From contig JAFVBR010000030.1 of assembly GCA_017479885.1 (NCBI GenBank), positions 124,001 through 188,000 on the forward strand: DNA of 64,000 nucleotides. Direction: 5' to 3'. Positions 18,153 to 27,946 of the stretch are shown one piece after another. The position numbers were made by a program, and so were the translations under genes. Each line of letters starts with the position of its first letter. Within the stretch, counting starts at the first letter, position 1. The DNA is from Paludibacteraceae bacterium. GTDB taxonomy: Bacteria; Bacteroidota; Bacteroidia; Bacteroidales; Paludibacteraceae. The notes beneath the pieces were generated by a model. That model searched no databases, was not told the DNA's origin, and worked only from the letters and a program-made list of their open reading frames with translations.

Positions 18153-20168
18153 ATGAAAGCAACTCTCCGTATTCTCAAGAACGACCCTTATTTGAAACCT
18201 TACGAAGGTGCAATAGAAGGTCGTACGCATTATTATGAACACATGGAATGGCGTTTGACCGACGAGGGCAGGCTGAAACTCAAGGACTTTGCCAACGGTC
18301 ATCTGTACTACGGATTGAGCAGGATGGCAGACGGCAGATGGGTGATGCGTGAATGGGCGCCCAATGCTACAGCTGTTTACTTAAAAGGCGATTTCAACAA
18401 CTGGCAGAAGTCGGAAGACTACAGATTGCAGCCTGCGGACAACGGCAACTGGGAGGGCATATTTCCCGCTGACAGCATGCAACACGGGCAGCTGTTCAAG
18501 CTGCTTGTGGAGTGGCAGGGAGGCTATGGTGAGCGTATTCCGAGCTATGCGAAGCGAGTGGTGCAGGACGAGCAGACCAAGATATTCTCCGCTCAGGTGT
18601 GGGCACCGGAGACATCTTACAAGTGGCAGACCAAGCGTTTCCGCCCGAACACGGAGCCGCTGCTGATATACGAGTGCCACATAGGAATGGCCACCAATCA
18701 GGAGAAGGTGGGTACATACGAGGAGTTCAGGCAGAATGTGCTTCCCCGCGTGAAGAAGTTAGGATACAACTGCCTGCAGATAATGGCTATACAAGAGCAT
18801 CCTTACTACGGTTCGTTCGGCTATCATGTGAGCAACTTCTTCGCCCCGTCATCGCGTTTTGGTACACCCGAGGAACTGAAGCACCTTATAGATGACGCCC
18901 ATAGTATGGGCATAGCGGTAATAATGGACCTTGTTCATTCGCATGCAGTGAAGAACGAACTGGAAGGACTGGGCAATTTTGACGGCACTCCGTATCAGTA
19001 TTTCCACACGGGTCCGCGCCGTGAACATCCGGCATGGGACTCTCTGTGCTTCAACTATCAGAAGCCTCAGGTGCTGCATTTCCTGCTCAGCAACTGCAAG
19101 TACTGGCTCGAGGAGTTCCGTTTCGACGGATTCCGCTTCGACGGCGTGACCTCCATGATATACCGCTCGCACGGATTGGGTGAGGACTTCAACGGATACG
19201 AGAGTTACTACAACCTCAATCAGGACGGCGATGCCATCTGCTATCTGATGCTTGCCAACAGGCTTATTCATCAGGTAAATCCGCATGCCATCACCATAGC
19301 AGAGGAGATGTCGGGAATGCCGGGTCTGGCTTACCCCCTCAAGTACGGCGGAATGGGCTTTGACTACCGTTTAGCAATGGGAATACCTGATTTCTGGATA
19401 AAGTATATCAAAGAAGTTAAGGATGAGGACTGGAAGGCAGGTCATATACTCTATGAGATGACCAACCGCCGCAGTGATGAGAAGACTGTCAGTTATGCCG
19501 AGAGCCATGACCAGGCACTGGTAGGCGACAAAACCATTATCTTCCGCCTGATTGACGCTGAGATGTATTGGCACATGCAGCATGGCGACAACACCTATAT
19601 GGTTGACCGCGGTATGGCGCTGCACAAGATGATACGTTTAGTGACTGCCTCCACCATTAACGGCGGCTACCTGAACTTCATGGGTAATGAGTTCGGTCAT
19701 CCAGAGTGGATAGATTTCCCGCGCGAGGGCAACGGCTGGAGTTACAAGTATGCCCGCCGCCAGTGGGAGTTGGTGGACAACCCGAACTTCTATTTCTCCG
19801 ACCTCAACCGTTTTGACGAACGTATGATTCACCTGATAGGAAGTATAGAAGGCTTTGAAAACCTGCCTGTGCGGAATCTGTGGGACAAGGAGGGCGACCA
19901 GGTGGCTGCATTCATGCGCGGCGACTACGTGTTCGTATTCAACTGGAACGGTCAGCAGTCGTTTCCCGACTACGGGCTTCTGGCTCCGGCAGGCAAATAC
20001 AAAGTGGTGCTCAATACCGACTCGCCCGAGTTTGCCGGTTTCGGCATAGCAGACGACAGCGTGGAGCATTTCACTCAGCCTGACCCGCTATATGACAAAG
20101 ACGGCAAGGGTTGGCTGAGGCTTTATCTGCCTGCACGAAGTGCCGTTGTGCTGAAGAAAGAAGACTAA
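18153..20168 (+). CDS. glgB: 1,4-alpha-glucan branching enzyme, eukaryote-like type
   Basis: 671 residues. It makes alpha-1,6 branches in glycogen. A CBM48 domain at about 40-140 (MREWAPNATAVYLKGDFNNW) precedes the GH13 barrel. Catalytic segments are FRFDGVTSM (nucleophile Asp), IAEEMSGMPG (acid Glu) and YAESHDQ (Asp). Length and wording (for example YESYYNLNQDGDAICYLMLAN, WIDFPREGNGWSYKYARRQW) are closer to the eukaryotic GBE1 type used by Bacteroidales than to E. coli GlgB. No other glycogen genes are nearby. Confidence 0.93.
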   Translation: MKATLRILKNDPYLKPYEGAIEGRTHYYEHMEWRLTDEGRLKLKDFANGHLYYGLSRMADGRWVMREWAPNATAVYLKGDFNNWQKSEDYRLQPADNGNWEGIFPADSMQHGQLFKLLVEWQGGYGERIPSYAKRVVQDEQTKIFSAQVWAPETSYKWQTKRFRPNTEPLLIYECHIGMATNQEKVGTYEEFRQNVLPRVKKLGYNCLQIMAIQEHPYYGSFGYHVSNFFAPSSRFGTPEELKHLIDDAHSMGIAVIMDLVHSHAVKNELEGLGNFDGTPYQYFHTGPRREHPAWDSLCFNYQKPQVLHFLLSNCKYWLEEFRFDGFRFDGVTSMIYRSHGLGEDFNGYESYYNLNQDGDAICYLMLANRLIHQVNPHAITIAEEMSGMPGLAYPLKYGGMGFDYRLAMGIPDFWIKYIKEVKDEDWKAGHILYEMTNRRSDEKTVSYAESHDQALVGDKTIIFRLIDAEMYWHMQHGDNTYMVDRGMALHKMIRLVTASTINGGYLNFMGNEFGHPEWIDFPREGNGWSYKYARRQWELVDNPNFYFSDLNRFDERMIHLIGSIEGFENLPVRNLWDKEGDQVAAFMRGDYVFVFNWNGQQSFPDYGLLAPAGKYKVVLNTDSPEFAGFGIADDSVEHFTQPDPLYDKDGKGWLRLYLPARSAVVLKKED

Positions 20169-20199
20169 AAACAACCAATTATAAAACATTACAGCAATC

Positions 20200-21690
20200 A
20201 TGTATAAGTTCATGTCAGCCGATGAGGCTGCAAAATTCATCAACAACGGCGACGTAGTGGGAATGGGAGGCTTCACTCCGGCAGGTGCCCCGAAGGACGT
20301 GCCGACTGCTATTGCCAAGCGTGCCGAAGAAGCGCACGCGAGAGGCGAAGAGTTCAAAATAGGTATTTACACAGGTGCCTCCACAGGCGACAGTTGTGAC
20401 GGTATGCTTGCACGGGCACACGCTATCCTGTTTCGCACCCCCTACCAGTCAAACAAAGACCTGCGCACCGAACTCAACAATCAGGATGCACACTATTTCG
20501 ATATGCACCTGAGCCAGCTTGCACAGGAGTTGCGTTACGGCTTTCTGCCCAAACCCAAGTTTGCCATAATAGAGGCATGCGAAGTAACGGAACTTGGTGA
20601 GATCGTCCCCACAGCAGGAGTGGGCATTATGCCGACCATCTGCCGTCTGGCGGACCACATCATAGTGGAGCTGAATGAGGCCATGCCTCCCGTTATGCGC
20701 GGTATTCATGACATATACGAGCCTGCAGATCCTCCCATGCGCCGCGAGATACCTATCTACCATGTAGGTGACAGAATAGGAACCGACTGCATCAAGGTTG
20801 ACCCGAAAAAGATTATCGCCATAGTCCGCACCAACCGTCCGAACGAGGTGGGCAAGTTCTCTCCGCTGGACGAGACAACGGAGAAGATAGGTGCCAATGT
20901 AGCCAAGTTCCTTGAGGAAGAGATGCATGCAGGACGCATACCCAAGTCGTTCCTTCCCATACAGTCGGGCGTGGGCAACATCGCCAATGCCGTGCTCGCC
21001 GCTCTTGGTGAGAACAAGCATATTCCGCCGTTCCAGATGTACACCGAAGTCATTCAGGATTCTGTGGTCCAGCTCATGAAAGAAGGGCGTGTGACCTTTG
21101 CTTCGGGTTGCTCGCTTACCGTTGGTGCAGACAAACTGCAGGACATTATCGACCACATGGATTTCTTCCGCCGCCGTATTGTGCTGCGTCCGCAAGAGAT
21201 AAGCAACAACCCTGAGGTGGCACGCCGACTGGGTCTGATAACCATCAATACAGCTCTTGAGGCTGACATCTTCGGCAACATCAACTCCACGCATGTGTGC
21301 GGAACGAAGATGATGAACGGTATAGGTGGTTCGGGCGATTTCACTCGCAACGCCTACATCAGCATTTTCACCACTCCTTCCACCGCGAAGGGCGGAGCCA
21401 TCTCGAGTTTCGTGCCTATGGTCAGTCACCTCGACCACTCGGAGCACTCCGTCAAGGTGATAATAACAGAGCAGGGTATAGCCGATTTGCGCGGCAAGAG
21501 TCCGATTCAGCGTGCCGAATGTATCATAGAGAACTGCGTGGCACCAGAGTACAAGCAGATGCTGCGTGATTATCTTGCCAATGCCAAGAAAGCGCATACA
21601 CCTCACAATCTGCGTCTTGCCACAGCCATGCATCAGGAGTTCCTGTCCTCCGGCGACATGCGCAACACCAAGTGGGAGAATTATCTCTGA
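20200..21690 (+). CDS. Acetyl-CoA hydrolase/transferase family, probable succinyl-CoA:acetate CoA-transferase
   Basis: 496 residues of the Cat1/ScpC/AarC class. These enzymes move CoA between succinate, acetate or propionate. The active-site glutamate segment is INTALEADIFGNINSTH, followed by the CoA-binding GIGGSGDFTRNAYIS block. The N-terminal VVGMGGFTPAGAPKDVP and the VPTAGVGIMPTI motif also match. In a fermenting Bacteroidales this would close the succinate/propionate-acetate pathway; exact substrates cannot be read from sequence. A good terminator follows at 21749-21776. Confidence 0.88.
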   Translation: MYKFMSADEAAKFINNGDVVGMGGFTPAGAPKDVPTAIAKRAEEAHARGEEFKIGIYTGASTGDSCDGMLARAHAILFRTPYQSNKDLRTELNNQDAHYFDMHLSQLAQELRYGFLPKPKFAIIEACEVTELGEIVPTAGVGIMPTICRLADHIIVELNEAMPPVMRGIHDIYEPADPPMRREIPIYHVGDRIGTDCIKVDPKKIIAIVRTNRPNEVGKFSPLDETTEKIGANVAKFLEEEMHAGRIPKSFLPIQSGVGNIANAVLAALGENKHIPPFQMYTEVIQDSVVQLMKEGRVTFASGCSLTVGADKLQDIIDHMDFFRRRIVLRPQEISNNPEVARRLGLITINTALEADIFGNINSTHVCGTKMMNGIGGSGDFTRNAYISIFTTPSTAKGGAISSFVPMVSHLDHSEHSVKVIITEQGIADLRGKSPIQRAECIIENCVAPEYKQMLRDYLANAKKAHTPHNLRLATAMHQEFLSSGDMRNTKWENYL

Positions 21691-21748
21691 GAAGTGCTGC
21701 AGAGAAGAAACAAAACGAGTGTGTAAATAATAATCGTTTTGTACACTT

Positions 21749-21776
21749 ATAGAGCCATTTAAACAAATGGCTCTAT
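21749..21776 (+). terminator. Terminator of the CoA-transferase gene
   Basis: ATAGAGCCATTT and AAATGGCTCTAT pair perfectly over 12 bp around AAAC; TTGT follows. Confidence 0.85.
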
Positions 21777-21911
21777 TTGTATGTTTATAATACATTGCAG
21801 GTCAAAAACAAGGACATAAAGAAGTTTCACCTCATGAACGGAGAAAATAGGGGTTCATGAATAACAAGCGAGATGCTGGCGGACAGCAAGTTATAGAGAG
21901 ACGATTGCTTG

Positions 21912-21966
21912 AGGTCTCTATCAGCTCTCTATCAGGTCTCTATCAGGTCTCTATCAGGTCTCTATC
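21912..21966. repeat. Five copies of an 11-bp tandem repeat
   Basis: AGGTCTCTATC is repeated five times head to tail; the second copy reads AGCTCTCTATC. It is not in a coding frame with any recognised gene. Confidence 0.95.
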
Positions 21967-22120
21967 GTAGCGGCTGCGGGAAGGCTGTCTATTCTTGTGC
22001 AGATATTGCAGATTATGCTGATTTTCTGTTTTCCGTGCACTTCGTGCAATAAGAACAATTCTTAACTATTTGAACAATTTTTTTATTATCAGTGATTATT
22101 CTGTTTGTCGGTTTCGTGTC

Positions 22121-23419
22121 TTAGACTTTTGGCAGCGCCATGCCGGTGATTTTCTGGTATAAGTCGAGTGCATACACGTCGGTCATTCCGGAGATATAGT
22201 CGAGAACGGCAAGGATACGGTTGTATTCACCGGTTGATTTTACATCGTACTGTTGCGGAATACGGTCGAGCAGGCGGCGTGAGTACTCCTTGTCTGGAGT
22301 CATGACTGCCTGCATCAGTTCCTCCATTAGGATGTAGATGATTTTATAGCCTGCAAGTTCGGTGTCCAGAACTTCGGGTGAGCGATATATTTTGTCAACG
22401 GCGAGTCGGCTGCACCGGCGGTAGGCATCTCTCACCTTGTCTGTGCATGACTTGACAAGAGATGAGTTGAAGGTGCCGTTGATAATGTTTTCTTCGTTTC
22501 GCATGAAGGTGGCGACACAGGCATCGATGAGGCAGCCTATAACGCATGATCGCAGGTAGGCTATCTGTTCGTTCGTGTCGCTTACAAGACTCATGTTTTC
22601 CTCTATTCTTGCTTTTCTTTCATCGCTGAAGAAGGCGAATAGCAGTTGTTTGGTCTCATCTGTGGTAAGAATGCGTAGCTTGTGGGCATCCTCAATATCC
22701 ATTATTTCGTAACAGATGTCATCGGCAGCCTCCACAAGATAGACCAGCGGGAAGCGAGAACCTTCGGGAATGCCGAGTGTGGAAGAAATGAGTTCCCAGT
22801 TCTGCTTGTCAGAGTCGAAATATCCGAACTTGCCCTTTGGCGAAAGTAATGATGAATAAGGGTATTTGACAACTGATGCGATGGTGGAATAAGTGAGTAC
22901 GAACCCGCCTTTTCTGCGTCCGCAAAACTGGTGGGTAAGTATGCGGAAAGCATTGGCATTGCCCTCGAAATGAGTGCAATCAGCCCATTGTTCAGGGCTG
23001 AGAACCGACTGAAATTGCATTCCTTTGCCTTCGGAGAAATAGGTCTGTATTGCTTTCTCGCCAGAGTGCCCGAAAGGAGGGTTGCCCATGTCATGTGCCA
23101 GACATGCGGCAGATACAATTTCCCCGATGGAATCGAACGGAACAGTCATCTCAGGGTACTTCTGTCTGAGAGCAGCAGCCACGTTGTTGCCAAGCGAGCG
23201 CCCTACGCAACTCACTTCCAGCGAGTGGGTGAGACGGTTGTGCACGAACACTGACCCCGGAAGAGGAAACACTTGTGTCTTGTTCTGCAAGCGGCGAAAA
23301 GGGGCGGAGAAAATCAGTCGGTCGAAATCGCGCTGGAACTCGTTGCGCGTGTCGTGGTTATGGGTGTGGTAGTGCTCAAGACCGAAACGCAGGGGGGTGA
23401 TAAGTTGTTGCCAGTTCAT
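22121..23419 (-). CDS. dgt: dGTP triphosphohydrolase (HD domain)
   Basis: 432 residues. Deoxyguanosinetriphosphate triphosphohydrolase releases tripolyphosphate from dGTP and controls dNTP pools. The start RNEFQRDFDRLIFSAPFRRL and QNKTQVFPLP, then HNRLTHSLEVS (first His), CLAHDMGNPPFGHSGE (HD pair) and VYLVEAADDICYEIMDIED (last Asp) give the full HD metal site. It diverges from nagB with interlocked promoters at 23507-23542. Confidence 0.93.
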   Translation of the reverse strand: MNWQQLITPLRFGLEHYHTHNHDTRNEFQRDFDRLIFSAPFRRLQNKTQVFPLPGSVFVHNRLTHSLEVSCVGRSLGNNVAAALRQKYPEMTVPFDSIGEIVSAACLAHDMGNPPFGHSGEKAIQTYFSEGKGMQFQSVLSPEQWADCTHFEGNANAFRILTHQFCGRRKGGFVLTYSTIASVVKYPYSSLLSPKGKFGYFDSDKQNWELISSTLGIPEGSRFPLVYLVEAADDICYEIMDIEDAHKLRILTTDETKQLLFAFFSDERKARIEENMSLVSDTNEQIAYLRSCVIGCLIDACVATFMRNEENIINGTFNSSLVKSCTDKVRDAYRRCSRLAVDKIYRSPEVLDTELAGYKIIYILMEELMQAVMTPDKEYSRRLLDRIPQQYDVKSTGEYNRILAVLDYISGMTDVYALDLYQKITGMALPKV

Positions 23420-23506
23420 GAAAACAGATAATTATGGATAATCGGATGTTTTTTATTGTGTTTTGTTATTGGTTTTTGAGTTTGGCACTTGATTTTTAGT
23501 TTTCAG

Positions 23507-23542
23507 TTTGCAAAGATACAAATTATTTGCTACCTTTGCAAA
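23507..23542. promoter_or_regulatory. Interlocked divergent promoters of dgt and nagB
   Basis: Plus strand: TTTG 23507-23510, 20 bp, TACCTTTG 23531-23538 (nagB). Minus strand: TTTG 23539-23542, 20 bp, TATCTTTG 23511-23518 (dgt). Each -33 box abuts the other promoter's -7 box, so both occupy the same 36 bp. Confidence 0.85.
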
Positions 23543-23596
23543 CTGAAACCGTTACATGGAAATAATCAACGTTAAAAAACCAAATATATTTAAACC

Positions 23597-24388
23597 ATGA
23601 GACTAATTATTGAACCGAATTATGACGCTGTATCTAAATGGACAGCAGCTTATGTAGTCCGCCGTATTAACGAGGCGCAACCCAAGGAAAGCAAACCTTT
23701 TGTGCTTGGTCTGCCCACCGGCAGCACTCCGATAGGGACATATAAAGAACTGATCCGTCTGTATGAGGCGGGGGAAGTAAGTTTCCGCAATGTTGTAACA
23801 TTCAATATGGATGAGTATGTAGGTCTGCCCGAAGAGCACCCCGAGAGTTATCACTCTTTCATGTGGAACAACCTCTTTTCGCATATAGACATAAAAAAAG
23901 AGAATGTTAATATTCTGAACGGCAATGCCCGTGACCTTGAGGCGGAGTGTGCCCGCTATGAGGAGAAAATACGCTATTATGGCGGTATAGACCTATTCCT
24001 TACCGGTGTCGGTCAGGACGGACATGTAGCATTTAACGAGCCGGGTTCGTCCTTGTCTTCACGTACACGCAAGAAAGAACTTAATACGGATACCATCATT
24101 GCCAACTCCAGGTTCTTCGGAGGAGATGTGAATCTCGTTCCCAAGACAGCACTTACGGTCGGTGTCGGTACAGTAATGGATGCCAAGGAGGTGCTTGTCA
24201 TGATTAACGGTCACAATAAGGCACGCGCATTGCAGCATGCCGTAGAAGGTTCTATATCTCAAATGTGGACCATCTCGACTCTGCAGATGCATCAGCGTGC
24301 AATAATAGTGTGTGACGAGGCAGCTTGTGACGAACTGAAGGTGGGTACATACAGATATTTCCTCGATATAGAAAAGGATAACAGATAA
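23597..24388 (+). CDS. nagB: Glucosamine-6-phosphate deaminase
   Basis: 263 residues, near the 266 of E. coli NagB. It turns glucosamine-6-phosphate into fructose-6-phosphate and ammonia. The catalytic residues fall at the same numbers as in E. coli: D72 ([10 protein letters not shown]), D141, H143 and E148 ([14 protein letters not shown]). R158 and K160 of the allosteric region are also kept. The phosphate loop is [14 protein letters not shown]. First gene of a probable nagB-djlA-like-rpe-comEC run, with gaps of 19, 1 and 7 bp. Confidence 0.95.
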   Translation: MRLIIEPNYDAVSKWTAAYVVRRINEAQPKESKPFVLGLPTGSTPIGTYKELIRLYEAGEVSFRNVVTFNMDEYVGLPEEHPESYHSFMWNNLFSHIDIKKENVNILNGNARDLEAECARYEEKIRYYGGIDLFLTGVGQDGHVAFNEPGSSLSSRTRKKELNTDTIIANSRFFGGDVNLVPKTALTVGVGTVMDAKEVLVMINGHNKARALQHAVEGSISQMWTISTLQMHQRAIIVCDEAACDELKVGTYRYFLDIEKDNR

Positions 24389-24407
24389 GTTGACACTTGG
24401 CAGCTGA

Positions 24408-25193
24408 ATGTCATGGGGTAAATGGATATTAGGCGGGTTGGGCTTCGTGCTCGGAGGCCCGATTGGTGCTGTCATCGGAGTGGTGGTAGGCAGTCTGTTC
24501 GATGGCGGTCTGAAGTCGCTGCCTTCTGGTGGATTCTTTTCCGGCAGCAGCGAAGCAGAGCCTGAATATACCTCGCGTGGCAGGCAGAGCCAGCGCTCTC
24601 GCCCTACACAAGGTGACATACGGGTGAGCATACTTGTGCTGATATCGTGTGTGATGAAGGCAGACGGGCACGTAAAGAAGCAGGAACTGGATGTGGTAAA
24701 GAGTTTTCTGAGGAAGAACTATCATGATGATGAAGCCAGAGAAGCCCTACAAATGCTGAAGAGTCTGCTAAAGCAGAATATCAACTATGTTAGTGTGGCT
24801 CAACAGATAAGGGTGAATGTGAATTACTCCACAAGGCTTGAGATACTCCATTTTCTGCTTGACTTGGCACATGCCGATGGTGAATATGCCTCAGGGGAAG
24901 AGTATGTGATAGAGCAGATTTCTACGGCGCTCGGTCTGAGTAATGCGGACTATCGCTCTCTGCTTGCAATGTATGGCAAGAAACGTGATCCCAACTGGGC
25001 ATATCAGGCACTTGAGATAGAACCTTCCGCAACGAACGAGGAAGTGAAGAAAGCTTACCGCAGGATGGCAATGAAGTATCACCCTGACAAGGTGGCATCG
25101 GCAGGAGAGGACGTCAAGCAGAAGGCTACCGAGAAGTTCCGCGCTGTCAATGAGGCATACGAATACATAAAATCTCTGAGGGGAATGAACTGA
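24408..25193 (+). CDS. TerB and J-domain co-chaperone (DjlA-like)
   Basis: 261 residues. An N-terminal glycine-rich hydrophobic segment (about 5-30) probably anchors it in the inner membrane. A helical TerB-like domain at about 70-170 contains VMKADGHVKKQELDVV and DLAHADGEYASGEE. The C-terminal J domain (about 195-261) has the HPD motif in KYHPDK and ends LRGMN. DnaJ-type J domains stimulate Hsp70 ATPase; the client is unknown. The ATG at 24408 lies 19 bp after nagB and the stop is 1 bp before rpe, indicating one transcript. Confidence 0.9.
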   Translation: MSWGKWILGGLGFVLGGPIGAVIGVVVGSLFDGGLKSLPSGGFFSGSSEAEPEYTSRGRQSQRSRPTQGDIRVSILVLISCVMKADGHVKKQELDVVKSFLRKNYHDDEAREALQMLKSLLKQNINYVSVAQQIRVNVNYSTRLEILHFLLDLAHADGEYASGEEYVIEQISTALGLSNADYRSLLAMYGKKRDPNWAYQALEIEPSATNEEVKKAYRRMAMKYHPDKVASAGEDVKQKATEKFRAVNEAYEYIKSLRGMN

Positions 25194-25194
25194 C

Positions 25195-25851
25195 ATGGCA
25201 AACAGAATAATTTCACCATCTATGCTGTCGGCTGACTTCGGGCATCTGGCAGATGATATAAGGATGATCAACCGCAGTGAGGCAGAGTGGCTGCATGTTG
25301 ACGTGATGGACGGTGTGTTTGTGCCTAACATCTCTTTCGGTTTTCCGGTGATGGAAGTGCTGAAAAAAGAATGTACGAAACCGCTTGACGTGCATCTGAT
25401 GATAACTCATCCTGAGCGATATGTGGAGCGTTTTGCCGATGCGGGTGCTTGGAGTATAGGTTTTCACTCTGAGGCAGTGGAGGACCCGATGCCCGTGATA
25501 GAGTTGATAAGGAAGAAAGGTTGCCGAACGTGCCTTACTGTAAATCCGGATATCAGTCTTGACCGTTTGTTGCCATACTTAGCCGAAGTGGACATGGTGC
25601 TGCTGATGTCTGTGTTTGCAGGATATGGCGGACAACGTTTTATAGAAGAAACCTATGAGCGGCTGCGCATGGTACGCAGAGTTATCGATGAAAACGGTCT
25701 GAAAACACTCATTGAGATAGACGGAGGTGTTAATACAGGCAATGCAAAGCAACTGTGGGATGCCGGAGCCGACGTGCTCGTGGCAGGCAGTGCGGTATTC
25801 AAGGCTAAAAATCCTGAGAAAGAGATAATACGACTCAAATGTCTTGACTGA
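25195..25851 (+). CDS. rpe: Ribulose-phosphate 3-epimerase
   Basis: 218 residues, a TIM barrel that interconverts ribulose-5-phosphate and xylulose-5-phosphate. It has SPSMLSADFGHL, LHVDVMDGVFVPN (metal-ligand His and catalytic Asp), LDVHLMI (His), EIDGGVN (catalytic Asp) and VAGSAVFKA. The phosphate-side loop, usually NPGFGGQ, reads FAGYGGQ here; the GGQ is kept. It follows the J-domain gene by 1 bp. Confidence 0.94.
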   Translation: MANRIISPSMLSADFGHLADDIRMINRSEAEWLHVDVMDGVFVPNISFGFPVMEVLKKECTKPLDVHLMITHPERYVERFADAGAWSIGFHSEAVEDPMPVIELIRKKGCRTCLTVNPDISLDRLLPYLAEVDMVLLMSVFAGYGGQRFIEETYERLRMVRRVIDENGLKTLIEIDGGVNTGNAKQLWDAGADVLVAGSAVFKAKNPEKEIIRLKCLD

Positions 25852-25858
25852 CATACAG

Positions 25859-27745
25859 ATGGAAAGACTGAGGAAAATTCCTTTTGTGATATTGCTGCTA
25901 CCGCTGATAGCAGCAATAATTGTGTACTACAGTCTGATATATAGAGAAAATGATATTGCAGCAGAAGCAGAAGCGGTGTGGCAGGCGGAATTGCTTCAGA
26001 TGCCGCAAATAAGAGAAAAAACAGTACGGGCAGAGGCATGGCTTGTTTGGCGAAGCGACTCAACTGGGATGGAAAAACGTGGAGAACATGTGCTATTGTA
26101 TATCCGCAGAGACACACTTAGCGAGCAGCTTAAAGCCGGCGACCGTTTGCTGTTTTATGGTGCTGTTTCTCACTCAAACAAAGGAAATCCTTACGAATTT
26201 GATTATGACAAATGGCTTCGCATACACGGCATAGCCGGGGTGGTTTTTCTCGATGAAAACGAGTGGTTGCGTGTGGATTCGTGTGACAAACGTACTCTGC
26301 GTGTTACGGCAGAAATGTTACGCCACAGATTGGTGCGATTATTGAAGAAAAGCGGTCTTTCCGACCAAGAGTCTGCTATTGTGGCAGCAATGACAGTTGG
26401 CGAGCGTGAGGAACTTGATGCAGAAACCCGCCGAAAGTTTTCCGCAGCAGGAGCAGCTCATGTGCTTGCAGTGAGCGGGTTGCATACAGGAGTAGTGTTT
26501 GCTGCCGTAATGTTCCTGTTGACAGGGTTCGGCATGTTTCCTGTATTATATAGACAGAAATGGCGGAGATGGGCGGTTAATATTGCAGGTATATGCATAA
26601 TATGGGTATATGCTTTTCTTACCGGAATGTCGCCCAGTGTGATGCGCGCCGCACTGATGATTACATTGTTTTATGGTGCTGACGCATTAGGCAGACGGCA
26701 AGTACCACTCAATACTCTTGCTGCCGCTGCGTTCCTTAATCTGATAATAGAACCTCAGGCGTTGTTCAGTGTCAGTTTTCAGTTGAGTTATGCAGCTGTA
26801 CTCGGGATTCTGGTGTTCTACAAGAAGATAGCTGGTATCGTGGTTTTCAAACATAAGTTGCCGAGACGAATGTGGCAACTGCTGGCTGTGTCTGTTTCAG
26901 CGCAATTAGGTACGATTCCTGTGACTTTATGGTATTTCCTGCAGACAAGCAACTGGTTTGCTTTGACGAATATGTTTGTCATACCGCTTGCTTCGCTGAT
27001 TATTTATTTTACTGCTGCTTTGGTAGTTCTGGCTCCTACTCCGTTGAAAATAGTTGCGCAATTCCCGTTGAAACATTGCGCATTTGCACTAAATTGGATT
27101 GTAGGTAAGATAGAAAATCTGCCCGGTTCAACCGGCAATTTAAGTCTTACTCCCCCTATGCTTGTGCTGTTGATATTGGCTATAGTATTGCTCGGAGTGT
27201 GGGTCTATCGGCTGAAATGGCAGTGGGGGGTAAGTGTGGCTGCAGTGTTGGCGTTATTGACGGTGCTTCATACCGTGCATTTGAGGGAGATAGAAAAAAC
27301 GGAGCAAACAATAGTTTACAATACCTACCCTTATTCATTGATTCTGCATCAGGAGGGTAGAAGTTGCGTGCTATATACTGACAGCATAGAGGCGGCACTG
27401 GATGTAAGTGAACCGCTTCGCAAACAGATGATGACAAGACAGGTGAGAACGGTCGTTTTGTCAGATAAAGAGGCTGCATCGTTTGTATGCGGTAACAGAC
27501 ATTTTCTGTATCTTGCACCTTGGAAAGGACACAAAACAGTGTTTAAGGGCGACATACCTGCCGATGTGCTCTTGTTAGGGGGCAGAGGCAATGCTGATGT
27601 TGAAGAGGCACTGCAAAGAACATCCGCTGCACAGGTGATATTTCTCTCTGCTCTTCCACGCTACAGACAGCAGACTTATACTGTTTCTGTTCATAACGCT
27701 GTTTCTATAGATAATACTTCTAAGGGGGCTATAGTGGTTTATTAG
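25859..27745 (+). CDS. ComEC/Rec2 family DNA uptake channel without a full metallo-hydrolase domain
   Basis: About 628 residues from the ATG at 25859. A TTG at 25844, overlapping rpe, is an alternative start. Two N-terminal helices precede an OB-like DUF4131 domain. The competence domain (about 150-420) has AAMTVGEREELD, AAGAAHVLAVSGLHTGVVFA and TGMSPSVMRAALMI. The last 160 residues sit where ComEC carries a metallo-beta-lactamase domain, but no HxHxDH site is seen. ComEC moves single-stranded DNA across the inner membrane. A ComEA-like gene lies at 54791. Confidence 0.88.
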   Translation: MERLRKIPFVILLLPLIAAIIVYYSLIYRENDIAAEAEAVWQAELLQMPQIREKTVRAEAWLVWRSDSTGMEKRGEHVLLYIRRDTLSEQLKAGDRLLFYGAVSHSNKGNPYEFDYDKWLRIHGIAGVVFLDENEWLRVDSCDKRTLRVTAEMLRHRLVRLLKKSGLSDQESAIVAAMTVGEREELDAETRRKFSAAGAAHVLAVSGLHTGVVFAAVMFLLTGFGMFPVLYRQKWRRWAVNIAGICIIWVYAFLTGMSPSVMRAALMITLFYGADALGRRQVPLNTLAAAAFLNLIIEPQALFSVSFQLSYAAVLGILVFYKKIAGIVVFKHKLPRRMWQLLAVSVSAQLGTIPVTLWYFLQTSNWFALTNMFVIPLASLIIYFTAALVVLAPTPLKIVAQFPLKHCAFALNWIVGKIENLPGSTGNLSLTPPMLVLLILAIVLLGVWVYRLKWQWGVSVAAVLALLTVLHTVHLREIEKTEQTIVYNTYPYSLILHQEGRSCVLYTDSIEAALDVSEPLRKQMMTRQVRTVVLSDKEAASFVCGNRHFLYLAPWKGHKTVFKGDIPADVLLLGGRGNADVEEALQRTSAAQVIFLSALPRYRQQTYTVSVHNAVSIDNTSKGAIVVY

Positions 27746-27884
27746 TGGTTTCTCTGCATGTCGGTTCTTTGGCGGGAGGACATAAGATTCCAGATATAAA
27801 GTTATAGTTCTATAGTGAGACGTCATATCTCGCAGAGTAACTTGCAATAATTGGTGTTTGGATGTACTTTTTAATAAAAATTAT

Positions 27885-27915
27885 TTTGCAATTCAATTAG
27901 TTTATACTACTTTTG
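27885..27915 (+). promoter_or_regulatory. Promoter of the 27947 gene
   Basis: TTTG 27885-27888, 19 bp, TACTTTTG 27908-27915; start codon 31 bp beyond. Confidence 0.8.
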
Positions 27916-27946
27916 CATCATATATGTATTATACAAAATTAAAGTT

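Larger units (their letters stand above)
21691..22120. other. Intergenic region with terminator and 11-bp repeats
   Basis: 430 bp between convergent genes. It holds a terminator (21749-21776), an 11-bp tandem array (21912-21966) and AT-rich DNA leading to the dgt stop. No gene is seen. Confidence 0.75.

Noticed and set aside
20449..21795. A 448-codon minus-strand frame opposite the CoA-transferase gene
   Set aside because: It mirrors the codon structure of the plus-strand gene, has no family motifs and no promoter. The plus strand has clear active-site motifs.
25844..25858. TTG start for ComEC overlapping rpe
   Set aside because: Possible, but an ATG five codons later gives a normal signal-anchor start with a short gap; kept as the alternative.
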